Source: Annona cherimola
Taxonomy: Eukaryota; Streptophyta; Magnoliopsida; Magnoliales; Annonaceae
Length of the DNA: 64,000 nucleotides
Reading direction: 5' to 3'
NCBI GenBank assembly: GCA_030490835.1
Contig: CM059977.1
Span: 10,630,765 to 10,694,764 of the forward strand
Below are positions 36,300-49,213 of this stretch, in pieces (the stretch's first letter is position 1; each line of letters opens with the position of its first letter). Both the position numbers and the translations under genes were made by a program. Below the pieces are notes generated by a model, which ran no database searches, was not told the origin of the DNA, and saw nothing but the letters and a program-made list of their open reading frames with translations.

Positions 36300-39208
36300 A
36301 GTGTACGTGTCGTTGTTTGTTATTTTACTTTTCGTGGGAGAATTTTTCTTGTACACACAAGATTTGTAATTAATTCCTTATTGTACTCGCAATATTGCAC
36401 AAATTCTTCTTATGCTTATAATATTTCAACCTATTCATATTGTTAACGCGATTGTTATTTATGTCATTGAATTTACGATTTTGCTTCTTTAAAATTTTTC
36501 TATGACTTTGGATTTATTTAATGTCACATATTAGTGACTTATTATCATCAGTTGAATCATATTATGATTTAATTATCTCAATTAGGACATTTTGAATAAC
36601 CAAAATCATTTTTAACAGGATAAATATTAGTTGGGTTTGCAATACGATATGAGAAGAATTTAGGATAAAATATTATAGGTACAAAAGAATTTATCAAACA
36701 TTATAAGTATGTAAAAAATTAAGGATAAATATTATAGGCATAAAAAAGGATTTTTTTAATATTTTTTTCTCCTCGTGATTTTTTATTTTTCATTGAAAGA
36801 TTTGGTATTTGCCAGTAATTGCCGCATATGTACCCCATTAAGGAACTTGCTCCGGGTGCTATGTTGATTAACAAAAATGCAATTGTGATTGTTTTCCTTC
36901 ATGGATCCAATCACGTTCATATCTTTACAGGTAAGATAGTGAAATGAGATAGGGTGCCTAAATTGGATAAGAAAGGATTATTGTATAATATAATAGAAGA
37001 AATTATATTGGGAATAGAAAAAATAGTATAAGAAATTGATAAAAGTAGTATAAAAATAGAAAAAAATATTATTATGTTCTGCAAATAAAAAATTAAATAA
37101 AATTTTTTGTCATATCCTTATCTTACATCCTAAATATAATTTATCAAGAACCATTGCAAGTCCTAATCATTATTTAGAAGTGTGTATACATATAATATAT
37201 AGACCAGTACGTATAAAAACCCACTAAAGATGTACTCAAAAAAAAAAAAAACACGCAAAATCTTTTCTTAATCTTGACCACCATTCCCCTCGAATATATT
37301 TCTTTCACACCCGTATCTACATAGCTTAGCTGTAATTGCATGCGTATTATTACTTTTGCAAAAATCGTATAAGTACTCATATAATTTGCCAGAGAGAAAT
37401 TACAAACATATGACCTTTGTTAAATTTTTAAATGACAAAATTGACTTCAAATTGTAAAAATGCGACTGGTCAAAAAAAAATTGTAAAAATGCATGAAAAT
37501 ATTTTACAATACAAAATTTTTTTTAAAAAAAATTCTCACTTTAAATAGATCTATATAATGTTAAGATTGTCGAAAATGAGATTTTCTCATTTTCAAAGTA
37601 TTTTCTTGCATTCTATAATTCTATTTCTTTACAAGGGCACCATCGTCATTAAAAAAAATTTTAACAAAAAGGTTTACACCAGCAATTTCATGTAAAGTTT
37701 GGAAATTAGGGATATATCTGCAATTTTGTTATAAGTAAGGGATGCCAAAAAATCCTTTTATATATGCATGAGATTGAATTAAAGTAGAAAAAGAAATATG
37801 TCTAAGGAAATGGAATGCATTTGAAACAGAATCTAAGGTATAAACGTGCGAGGACAAAAACCTTTCGGGAGGCATGGAGAAACTGGATAAGCGTTCGCCA
37901 CGGAATGCATTTGAAACAAAATTACATTACTCAAAAAAAAAAAAAAATTATATATATATATATATAAGCGAGTTGCTTGTGGACCTTTTCCAGTCCATGA
38001 AGCTTCCTGGCCGACCTAATGTCGCTTTTCCCAGTTACCGAGTTACGTAGTCAGTCAGTCCACCCAAAACGTTGACGTGTTGAGGCTGCAAGCCTCTTCT
38101 ATCGTTTCCACACCAACACCTGCTGCACACCCACCAAACCAAGAACGACATTTTCTAATTTCTAATGCCCAATGCCCATGGGGCGCACCGTCCAATCATT
38201 CCAGTGCCAGGGGTCTTTTGCAGGCTCCTGTACCCAGGTGTAAGCATGGAAATATGAGCAACATCTCATTAAGGGTGAAATTGCATTAGAGTTCTCGAAT
38301 TCTGTCTGCTTCATTTCCTGAGTCGAATTTTTCACTCTTCATCCCTTTCTTCCTTTCTCTGTCTCACCCTTGAGAAGACCCTGTCTCGTTAGGCTAATTT
38401 CTTCCTGGGATACAGCGAGAGGTTGTGATGACTGTTAGCAACCAAGACCTGTATTTTTATCAAAGAATCATATTTGAGTAACACCCATCCGGGATCCCCA
38501 AAAAGTTAGGATACGTAAGGTCATCCGTGCCTGGCCGTATCAAATGCAAGACTAGATTTCCAGAACAGATACACAGTCAAAAGGAATACAGAAATTTTTG
38601 GCATTATGAGAAAACTAAGCCATGTAACTTATCTTCTCCCCATCAGAACGGAACTAAAAAAATTAAAGAACAGAGGAAATTTTGGGACCATTTCCAGCAC
38701 ATCCAATTGGCAAACATCCAAGCTACTAGGACTGTAGTTCCCAACCGCATATGCCAGTGACTAGAATGTCATAATAGCTGCACAACGCGAAAGATCAAAG
38801 CATCCCCGGCCCCCAGGGAAAACATTGAGGCTAAAAAGAATGAAATAAGAGATGCTTGAAATAGGACAAAGCCAAAATGACTGACACAATTTCTAAACAC
38901 AATCTGATCTAACATGGTTTGCGATTAATTTGGAGAAAGCGCAAAGTACGATGCGGTGCGAAGCTCATTCTGCTTGTTAGGAGGGCTACCTTTGAGACCT
39001 CAATAAAACACAGTTGATGACCTTTTTCCTTGTAGACCAATCATATCCACTACAAAAGTTATTATATTCCCAGCATCCAGCCAACCGTGCATAAGAACCA
39101 ATTCTAGCAATGCATGTTTATATTAGAATCAGAGTTCTGATTTCATGAGACTAGGCTCCTTGTTCATTAGACTAGCCATCTCATTCCCCCAACAGAACCA
39201 TTCATATC
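36300..39208. other. Intergenic DNA between the MCPLR and GTPase genes
   Basis: The left 1.6 kb is AT-rich with TA repeats near 37950. From about 38040 the base composition becomes more balanced; part of this is probably the 3' untranslated region of the GTPase gene, which ends its coding at 39209 on the - strand. Frames at 38077-38289 and 38527-38760 have no recognised features. Confidence 0.5.
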
Positions 39209-42200
39209 TCATGGCTTGATATATCGAGAAAGTTTTGCAAGCACTGCTCGGAGGCTACGGATACCAGCACCAGACTTCGAGCTAACCATCATCTAGAATT
39301 GAAAACAGATTAAGGAAAAACCTCATAAGTACAAACAAAAGCACTGATATAAAACAGAAACTGCAAATAAAAGAAATAAAGGATCACATACCAGAGGATT
39401 GACTACTGACTTATTTGACTTGAGGTTCTGCAAAATCGATAAAGTTGTGGAGTTTAGCTATCAAACAGATGAAAGAGAAAACCTGAAGAAAGAGGGGCCA
39501 GTTTGCTCAGATGATCTGATATGAACCCATTTATGGAGTTATTGGAAAATATTGTGGATTTGACTGTCCCCATCAACCCGTTGCTAGCCTTCACACACAC
39601 ATGCTAAGACAGCAACTACATTGGATGATCAGGACCTTTAACGTTTGAAAGTTAGGGCAGTCCATCATACTTGGAAACCTATGTGATGAAGCTCATAGGA
39701 GAATGAATGCCTGCAGGTTCAAATGCTCATATTTAGAGAACTGGGACAAATGAATCACCTCTTGAATCTGCATTGCACGGCGGGCAACATCTATCGGGAA
39801 AACCAAATCGGTCTTTGTCAATACAATTTGGTACTTTGTCTTCGATCTGAGAAAAAAATCCCATCAGATTCGAATAGGGCATAAGATGAAAGTGCCCAGG
39901 TTTCAAATTTTCAAATGCACAAGAAGTTGAATAATACAGAAAATCTAAATCAAGTCAATTTGCAAATTCAAGTTCACAAGCAGATGAACACTAGAAGAAA
40001 ATTCACATCTAGACATAAGGCGGTGCATCGAGTTCCTCGTAATAAATCATTGGAACGGATAAATGCCATCATCTAGGTAATAGGAGCGAACCAAGGGCAT
40101 TTTTCAGAATTATGAGATGTAGTATCACCACTCTTAGTTTTTCAAGATGCCCCTAATTTTTATACAATGCTGTGATGGCAACAACCAGTGGGAGTTTTAC
40201 TCCCCGCATGTATTCCTTATGCTTTCAGTACTCCTCAAAATAAATATGGAAACCAGGTCCACCAAATTTTATAGTTACTAACCTAAATTAAGTACAGCCA
40301 TAGATATGGGAAACTATTTTTACCAGAAACAGGAAAATCATTCTTTTACTTGTTAGCCATAAACAACCAAGACAATATATAAGAACCAATCATCCACTTG
40401 ATGTGCGTCACACGCTGATAATCGTAGTTAAAAACATAATGGAAACAGAAGCTCTACATGGCATTAGCCAAGATTCTGCAATAGCAGAAGTTGAGAATAA
40501 TATTATAAGACATTCCAATGGTTAAAATTTGTTTTGAATGGAATTGAGATATCAACCTGCACAAGAAAGGCCATTTTCCGCAGAGATTAAACCCACTTTT
40601 AGGACTGGTGTTAGGTTAATCAACTTGCCTGAATCAAAGTTTTCCCCTTCATCATTCTAAATCAATTTGGTACAAGATGTCACATGTAGCACACACCTTT
40701 GCAAATATACAGTAAGCAGTAGACAACCATACCTACAGAACTTGATTCCCAAAATGTCAGATTGTCGAAGATAGTAAGATTTAAACATCAGAGAATGTGT
40801 GTAGCCAAATAGATAATCAATTTAATGCCCTTCTAACTGAAAATTCTTTAGCTACTAGTATTGAATATTTGAAGTACATGCAAATAGATGAACTATTGAA
40901 TACCCTTTCAACTGCATGTTCTTTCAATAAAACAAAAAACTGCATGTTCTCTGGCCGGAAGTTAGGATTTTTGACGTTTATAGTCATTAAATGCACAACC
41001 TACACATACATATTACCTTTCCATCAAGTGAATTAGCTCCAGATCCCTTGGCTTCATACCCCATTTGGTATCAATCAGAAGGCATACTCTTTTCAGCCCA
41101 ACTCGTGTCGACACATACTCCTTTACCTACAGCATGTGAAAAGGATTCAGCAGGTTGAGTAGAACTTGCAGCAGCAGATGTAATCATATCTGTTTCTAGC
41201 ATGGAACACTTCTAGATACGAGAATATATTGAAAAATGAACATATTGAGTAATTCAAAATAAAGGGAATAAGAAAAAAAAATGATACTGCAGCAAATAGC
41301 AATTGAGACGTGGCAAAAGAACGGCATTTTTAACATTAGCAATGTTGAAAGGTTGAAGGTTGACTAACATCCAAATAATTCCAAGAAAAAAGAGGAGATA
41401 AGTTGAAATACTAGTAGTTACCTTCTACAGGGTAAGATGGAACCTTCCCAGCTGTAACAAAAAGCAATATCTTGCACACATGCCTAGGGCATAAGCTGTG
41501 TGCGCCATGCAAAAGAAAATATGCTGCATGCTACATTTTAACTGCACTTCTCGAGAATTACAGATGTGCAGCATGTGCCACTACACATCTTCAAGTTCAA
41601 ATGATCAGGTGTCGCACATGCTAATATAACTGTACTAGTACACATAGGCCAACATGTGCTAAAATTTCTGAAAAGAAACAATGATAGACAGCCCAATGGG
41701 AGTAATGATGCTACAGGGCCAACCTGATGTGCAGAACTCCCGCACATTGCAGGGTCTGGGGAGGGGCATCCATGTAACGATGCCAACACTAATTAATTAT
41801 GGCTCATTGATTAGCTGTATTTTCAAAGACGTTTTTTTTTTTGGGATTTCGTATATGTAATTGCTTGGTTTGAATTTTGATGACTGCATCAAATAATATA
41901 TGTAGATCAACTTGAGAGAGGATTTCAATTAGTACTTTACTAATGTACTCGATTAGTATTTTTCTAATTTAGTTAAGAGTTAAGTCACCTAAACATAGGT
42001 CAGCTTGATGGCAATCTAGTAGCGAATTTGTTTTATTTAGTGTTTTTATTCTTATTCAATTACATTGGGATTTTATTTTGAATAGAGAATTTCTATGAGT
42101 AGAGTAGCATGAATTAGGATTTTTCAAACTTCAGCCAATGATGAAAGAAATTCAACTGTGCTTTTTCCCTCCATCTTTTATTATTTCCCTTAATTTCATC

Positions 42201-45200
42201 TATTTCCCTGCCCAATCCTCGTTTACCTTGTTCCCCCAATCTGTAACTGTTTCTTCAAATGTTCCCCTCCATCCTATTAAAGCTTTTATGATTACACGAT
42301 ACTAAAAATAAAAAATAAATAAATAAAGCTTTTCTATCTCACATCAAACAAGCTTGACTATTCATCCTTACTTCAACATTAACAAAAACAATTCATATGA
42401 AAAGCCAATCCATACATGCAAGCCTAACCCACAGGGAACTACAGAATAGCCTATTTGAACAGAACTATGGCTGCTATTAAACAAGCCATTAAGATTACAT
42501 GGACTCGTGGTAACATAACTTCAATTCATTTCAACATAAGAAGAAAGGAATTACGCCTGAAAATTTCAAAATATTAAAAACAAAATACTCACAAGTTCCT
42601 CCCAAGCATCTTTAACCTCTTCTTTGGCATATGCAAACCCATAACCAGGTAAATCCACTAAGCATAGCTTCGATGCAAGCTGGAAGAAATTAATGGTCTG
42701 CGATAAAAAGCAATAATTACCATCTGCCTGAGAGCGATGAGAATATCAAGGACATGCACATTCAAAAAATTCAAATGTGGATACCTGCGTAAGCCCAGGC
42801 TTATCAGATGTTCGAACCACACCCCATTGTCTTGTTAATGCATTCATAAGTGATGATTTTCCAACATTTGACCTCCCTGAAAATAAATTAAGAAACCAAT
42901 TATTCTAGTATTTCAAGAGAAATACAACTACTAAATAATTTATCGAATAAATCTATTTTTCAGAAACTATGTCAACAACTTATTCATCCCTCATGATTCA
43001 ACCAGTCAGATTATATCAGCACAAATTATTGTTGTAATTAAATTTGCTAAGTCACATATATCTACAAAAAAAATGATATTTACACAATCAGTTCAGTGTT
43101 TACTACGTAATCTACAGGGACCACCAAAACCTGACATGCAAATTCCAAAGAAACCTTGTTGGATGACAAAACTACTTGGCAAACAGACAGTAAGAAATCA
43201 GTTTATATGCAAACAGATTTTTCGGTTTTCATTATTCTAAACAATAAAATAAAATGGGATAGTAGGAAATTACCAAGATAAATCATGAGACATATCAAAT
43301 CTATCATAACTGAATTACATACCTGCAAATGCAATCTCTGGAAGATCAGCAGGTGGAAAGGATGAGGAAACTTTTGCAGCAGCAAAAAATGTTAATTTAT
43401 TTCTAAATACCTACAATAAGCAGCCAAATTCATTATTAATAAAACAGACCATATATCAAAGGCGAAAATTAGAAATAGAAATACAGCTATTGTAGCACAT
43501 AACGATACAACATCAGAAAATCTTGCCAGAAAAGAAAAAAAAAGAATCGGAGCCTAATGCTGCATTCCTGCCAAGGCAATCCATAGAGAAAATATAAAGC
43601 AAAAAGAAAGAACTCCACATGGTTTCATTAGTGATAAAAAATCTTGACGATATCACATTTGGGGACCCTAATCCATTGGAATTATGGAAAATGATGTTAT
43701 CATGGATTTCCAGATTTTACCTAAGATTTTACTGTTTTTTGTGAATTTACCAGTAAAATCTATTATTTTACCATAGGCGGGTTCAATTTATAATGACAAA
43801 TTCCATATTATCAAACAAAATATCTATTAGTGGATGAAAGGTGCCGGCAAAAAGAAGGCATTTCGATTACTCTCGGGGAGTCCATTTTCAGGCGAAAGCA
43901 GAATTCATCCACTGAGTAGATTCATTCCCTTGAGCACTCAATCAAAGTCAAAAAAAGTATCTTCCAAGATGGAGCATAATTGATACAGGCAAGCATCCAG
44001 TGACTACCCATAAGCAGCTGGCAATGAATATAGATATTATTTCATATGAACCACATTGATGGAGTCCAGCAGACTACATAGAGGCATCGAGGATTTTGCA
44101 GACACCATTAGGTTAACTCAGTGAAGAATCTGGAGACTGGAGATGTTGGCACTGCTTGGCAGCTTCTTTAGCGCAATTTGGATAGAAGGAATGCGGTCCT
44201 TACCAAGGGACAGCAGGACTGACTTAAAAATAGCAAAGCAATAGATAAAGATAAGCTATCTATTTTTATTTAAAACAAAAAAAGAAAAAGAGGAAAGCTA
44301 ATCATGAAAATTATAAGTTTTATAGTGAAAATGGTAGCACAAACCAGGAAAGAAGCTTTCCTCCTCCTTTTACAACTATTTAAATAACCCCTACCAGGGA
44401 ATCTTGTAATAAAACTCAAAGAAACTCATCAATTCCTAATAACAACAGTTGGAACCTAAATGAATATAGAGCGACCTTCAAGAAAAAAGGCAAAAACTTA
44501 CACTTTCTTCAACCCTTTCTCTTTCAGTATTTGTTGAAAAAGGCATGTTATCCAAAGGAGCAGAGAGCTCAGTGTTGTAGCCTGACCTCCGCAATTCAAT
44601 CAAACGTCTGCGGCCCAGTAACTGTCAGAAGAATGAATAGGAGAAATTACGTTTGTAATAATAATTAGAACAAAGAAAAAATAAAAATCTACTGAATTAC
44701 AAGAGTTGATTAAGAGTACGTTGTCTTCAACAAATGAAAGAATGGCAGGGCTTGGATTTATCGCACGAAATTGGGCATTCTTGGAAAGCTCAACCATTTC
44801 CACAGCAGTTTTCTTCTTTTCCATGGCACTTTCCTCCTTTTCCATGGCAGTTTTCTCTATTCATCAAACATAAGAAAACCAACAAAGTGGGCAAAAGACC
44901 TAAAGAAATCTGTGGACACTTCTTAGAGATAAGAAAATATATAAAATGGATTGGAATTTAAAAAAAAAAACAAAAGGAACTACAACACGATGCTTATTAA
45001 AGACAAAATCATGCAATATACAACATGATAATAATGATGGTGGTGATCATAAAAAATAAAAAAAAATAGAAGCATACAGTATGCACATCATGCAGTCTTG
45101 CTTTCTTAACAAGGACAACGGATGGTGTGGATGAGAATAAAAGACAATGATGACGGTGAATGACAGAAGCATGCAATATGCATAATGTGAGGTCTTGGTT

Positions 45201-47014
45201 TCACAACCTGATTACAATCTAGAAAAGAATAGATAACAAACAGTCTGATTCAAGGACTAATATAATATCAAAGAATATTTTATCACGGATCATTTGAGAT
45301 GACAACAACACACTGGATGAAAAATAATACAGGTGTTATTACAGTTTTCAGTTATTGACATTGCTTGATGGAGGACAACCCAGACAATCATTACTTTAAA
45401 TTGAAACCTGACCCGCAATAGACTCTTTAAATTTCAATGAAAGAATAAAGTTGGAATCCTATTCGGCAGCTAAGAAAATTGGTGCAAGATTGGCAATGTA
45501 TTGTTATTTCGATAAAAGTATTAAACCCCTGAAAAAGCCATTAGCCCATAAGAGCATTGGACAGACACTGTTGTTTCATCTGCTTAATGGAAAAGCTTTA
45601 AAGAAGAAACTAAGAATATTAATTAAATTAGTTGATTGAAAATTTTGTAATTTTTCAGAAGCAAATCCCCATAATACCTTGGCAGAGGGATGAATTTGTG
45701 CACGTTGGCCTAAGACTCTATTGGGCATGGCTCTCTGCCAACAATAAATATGCTTCGTCTAGCTGGAAAGTTGATTTTACCTTGTGGTAGTTCAGGTGAA
45801 CAGAACCTTTCTAGAAAGCTGCTGCTTTCACAGCAAGGAACCTTTCATTTTGACCCTCCAGGAGAATTAAGAGATGATACTATTTACAAAGCTATGAATA
45901 GCATTTAAGTTCAGCAGTACATAAATCTTCATTGGAAAACCATTTTACTTTAATTGCCGTTTCAACTTGCAACATTTTGCAAAAGAATTTCTGTCCAAAT
46001 GCACCTATTCAGGAGCTCTCCTAGGACTGTTTCTTCCAAAGAGACTTCCAGGAAAACCATCTTTAAGAAGCCACACCAAACAACACCAAAGATAAATTTC
46101 TCAAATGGTAGACGCATCTGACCAATAGCAGATGGGCTCAACCGAAGTAGGAACGGATTACTTTGTTTAAAAAAACTGTCCGAAGGAAACTAAGTTTTGC
46201 CAAAAGACGAATTGGAGGAGCATCTAAACAAGTTAATTAAGATCCGAAAACACTAACCATTGATAGGAATACTGTCATCTATTCGCTTATTCGAGATGTC
46301 ATGTGGGTCTATGCGGATGACTCTCTTTCTTTTTTTGGGAAGCTCTTCTGTCACTACAGAGTCATCATCTGACTCCTCCTTGTGAATTGCTTTCTTCTTG
46401 ATAGACATATCAAAAGACAAGCCATCACTCCCTCTCCGCCTCTTCTCCGCAAGCTTACTCGTGTTCAACTTCGTTTTGGCAAGTTTCACCTTTGAAAAGT
46501 CCCCCCCAGAACCCTCCGACCTCTGAGCCGAATCCTTTCTGTCTAATGCAATTGCTTTCGACCTGGTTCTTCCTCTCGCCTTGCCTTCGACGCTATCGGA
46601 AGGTCTCCTACTTTCCCTGTCTTTGAAAGATTTTTCTCTATCGAGCTTTCTTCCGTTAGCAGGAAGCGGGTTCCCATTCAATAGTTCAAAATCCTTGGAC
46701 TTTCTTTGCATTGTAGATGTGTGTTTCCGGCCAGATGCAGCCGCAGCCCGAGATTTCTCTTTCACACTTCGTTTCTCACCTTTACGCTGATAACCAATGT
46801 CAGACAGCTCGACGTCGTGAAGCCTGCTTTTCGTCCCTTCAAACTGTTCGTGCTTGTCGCATTGGCCCTTGTGCTCTTCCTGTCTCCCTTTCCCGCCATG
46901 TTTCCTTCTAGCCGCTGATTTATAATCGTTTTTAGGGGATTGTGGCCCGCCGACAGTAGAAAGTTTCAGCTTTTTGCTGAGCTTGTACTTCAAACCAGCC
47001 GATGAGTTCGACAT
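39209..47014 (-). CDS. EngB/YihA-type GTPase with long basic N-terminal extension (10 exons)
   Basis: EngB GTPases assist assembly of the large ribosomal subunit in bacteria and organelles. Coding exons in order are 46258-47014, 44720-44856, 44502-44621, 43323-43410, 42785-42876, 42593-42697, 41017-41126, 39759-39846, 39392-39427 and 39209-39292. They give 1617 nt, or 538 residues; all introns are GT-AG. The GTPase domain is the C-terminal 200 residues or so: G1 GRSNVGKSS, the Thr of SDKPGLTQ as G2, G3 DLPGYG, G4 TKTD and G5 SSKSG, ending SRYIKP. The first 300 residues are Lys/Arg/Ser-rich with basic clusters (KKRKRV near residue 233) that look like nuclear or nucleolar signals. From memory, this is the layout of the larger of the plant EngB-like proteins (Arabidopsis At5g58370 type), not the short plastid EMB2001 type. 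The start is the first Met of an open exon headed MSNSSAG. Confidence 0.92.
41127..42592 (-). other. GTPase intron 6 (1.5 kb)
   Basis: GT-AG intron with a poly-T run near 41830. Sequence at 41540-41790 contains TGCAG/ACATGTG-rich text that could be old repeat DNA. I could not assign a class. Confidence 0.75.
42785..42876 (-). CDS. GTPase exon with the P-loop and switch I
   Basis: This exon completes a Gly codon begun in the previous exon and encodes [16 protein letters not shown] and then TSDKPGLTQ: the phosphate-binding loop followed by the EngB-type switch I threonine. The acceptor is TTTTCAG and the donor GTATCC. Confidence 0.92.
42877..43322 (-). other. GTPase intron 4
   Basis: GT-AG intron of 446 bp interrupting a Gly codon just before the P-loop. 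No further feature. Confidence 0.85.
44720..44856 (-). CDS. GTPase exon 2, with a heptad tandem repeat
   Basis: The exon opens with AG after a GAATAG acceptor, completing a Glu codon from exon 1, and ends FVEDN before GTACTC. It contains two 21-bp direct repeats (TGCCATGGAAAAGRAGRAAA) encoding AMEKEES and AMEKKKT, then a partial third, AVEM. Leaving this exon out breaks the frame between exons 1 and 3. Confidence 0.85.
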
Positions 47015-47721
47015 TCTCTAGAATACACAACTGCTGAAATCCGCACAAGCCGCTAACTCCAACAGAACAAGGAACTCTGGAAATCTCCCATTTTCGGTGA
47101 GCTGAAGCTGTCAAGATATCAAACTTCACCTAGAAACATCCGAATATGAAACTTGGATCGAGCCTCCGGAGAAGAAAGGCGGCAAAGAGAATCGGCGTCG
47201 CTCTCTTCCTGTCTTTGCTGATTGCTTTCGGCGGGGGAGGGAGCAATGGCGGCAGGAGGGGGAGAATTCGGCGGGGAAACGCTGCCACGGGAGCAGAGTA
47301 ACACGGTGCAGTATATGCTGTGACTTCCGCTTTCGAAGATACTCCGGTCTGGCATCATCCTTGATGCGCCGGAACACGCCTCCGGGAGAATACGTGTGTG
47401 ACTAGCGTACATTCGAATTGGATGTCGGTTGCCGAATTTTTGTGTGATTTTGCCACCTTTGACATAGCACGGATTCCCTCTCTGCAAGTTTAGCACTACA
47501 GGAATGTAAATCGGGTGGGGTTGATTTTGGTTACCACCCCGTAAAATCACGATCTAATTTTATTTTCAACCCTACAGCTGAAATTAGATTAATAAATATT
47601 AAATATTTAAAAATATTTTGTTTAATTAAATCTATTTGAAAATACAAGTTTGTATGAAAGAATAAAATTAATCTTCTTTATAGGAACATTTTTCAATCTA
47701 CAACTCACATAATAAAATAAT
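47015..47721 (-). other. Leader and promoter region of the GTPase gene
   Basis: The first hundred bases upstream of the start at 47014 are probably untranslated leader. 47150-47330 is GC-richer with GGCGGGGG-type runs. Frames here (for example 47119-47550 on the - strand) are likely chance. No TATA box can be placed with confidence. Confidence 0.45.
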
Positions 47722-48192
47722 GAGTTAGTTTTAAATATATTTATTACATTTGACCTTAATTACAAACTTATCCACTAAGTTTGAAAACTTTTATATGCAC
47801 CCACTAAGTATAAGTGAAATTTTAAATATACTCATTATGACAGTTGTAAATGTTTAATAATTTTAAAATCTCAAAATACTCATTATTAACTAACATTTAT
47901 TATGATTTATGCAATATACAAACCGTTAAAACTCATTATGTTTAGCTTTTCTCTCACATTAGATATGTTTCCATTATATTATTCGGCTTTTATTATAGTT
48001 AAGTGACTATTATAATTAAGTAATAAGAAGCATTTTAGACATTTCATACGGTGGATAATAGAGATTTTTCTGACGAAAATGGGTATAGATGAAATTTCAC
48101 CTTTACTTAGTGTGTATATGTGAAAGTTTTCAAACTTAATAGATATATTTGTAATTAAGGGCAAATGTAATAGGTATATTTGAAATTAACCC
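47722..48192. mobile_element. Mutator-type MITE with perfect 9-bp duplication TAAAATAAT
   Basis: A 471-bp element. The left end GAGTTAGTTTTAAATATA mirrors GGGTTAATTTCAAATATA (reverse complement of the right end), with about 100 bp of terminal inverted repeat. TAAAATAAT occurs at 47713-47721 and 48193-48201. It is non-coding. The termini resemble those of the element at 58268-58732. Confidence 0.83.
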
Positions 48193-48534
48193 TAAAATAA
48201 TTACTAAATAAAAAATGATTTTAAAACAATAAAATCTAGTTAATTTCTACTAGTTAATACATGACTTTTTTAATAATCTATTATATTATACACTAATATA
48301 TGAAATTAGATTGGGCCGGGTTGACAAGTATCTAAACTCAAATCCACTTTTGAAATCGGATAGTTCCATTCGGCTTATATAATTTATATTTTTTCAAAAT
48401 GCTTAACTTAACCTAACACAATTATAAATCAGGTTGGGTTCGGGTTGAGATTAACTATATTTACACTCCTAGATCAGGTCATGTATCTTTTTGCGAATGT
48501 CACGATATTTCAGTTGATGTAAATTGCTAACCCT

Positions 48535-49160
48535 GCCCAATGCGCCGTCTAAGTGCACCCACCCCAATGAATCATTTTCTTTAATTTTTTATTTTTATAA
48601 AATTATTAATTTATGCGTATGTAGGGGATTTTTAGTACACCTCAAATCTTTCAATTTAAAATTTCTCATTTTAAAACTTTTTACTCTCTATAGTTATCTT
48701 ATTTTTAAATTATTTTTTCATTTTTTTCTATACAACTGTTGTAGCATTCAATCATTTTTCCACAATTATCAGTACATCTAACATATTTATTTTAACTTTA
48801 TTGATTTTACTTCTCATCATTATCCTTATCTTATCAAACTATTTTCTCCAATTTCGAAATCTATTATATTAAAAACTTGTTATCAAAGTTTTATCACTTC
48901 GCAAATGCACCCTTAACACGTAAATTAAATTTTGTCATTTTTTGGCATATGTATATATTTTTTATTTTTAAACACATTGATATTGTGATCATTTTCAAAT
49001 ACCACTCCTATGTTTAAAAATCTAAATTAAATATAGATTGCACCTTATAAATTATAAAACTTAATTTATAAGATAAATACGTCTAAGTTAATAATTTTAT
49101 AAAAAATGAAAAATACACTTAAGTAGAATATTGCATTGGGATTATTACCCAAGTGCACAA
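48535..49160. mobile_element. Palindromic element split by a nested MITE
   Basis: The left arm (AAGTGCACCC then TTATAAAATTATTAATTTAT) and the right arm (ending ACCCAAGTGCAC) belong to the palindromic family. The Tourist-like MITE at 48624-48912 interrupts the left arm. The outer limits are approximate. Confidence 0.6.
48624..48912 (+). mobile_element. Tourist-like MITE nested in a palindromic element
   Basis: It begins GGGGATTTTTAGTACACCTC and ends CGCAAATGCACCC, with the family body between. Flanking triplets are GTA and TTA, an imperfect duplication. Confidence 0.72.
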
Positions 49161-49213
49161 GACTTTATTGGTTAAAAAACTACAAAACCAATAATCAAGA
49201 AAATAAATAAACA

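Noticed and set aside
38077..38760. Two + strand frames of 70 and 77 codons downstream of the GTPase gene
   Set aside because: No conserved motif or splice partner is visible, and they probably overlap the 3' untranslated region of the - strand gene.
47119..47550. 143-codon - strand frame upstream of the GTPase gene
   Set aside because: It lies in the leader/promoter area, is in no frame relation to the GTPase start, and shows no motif.
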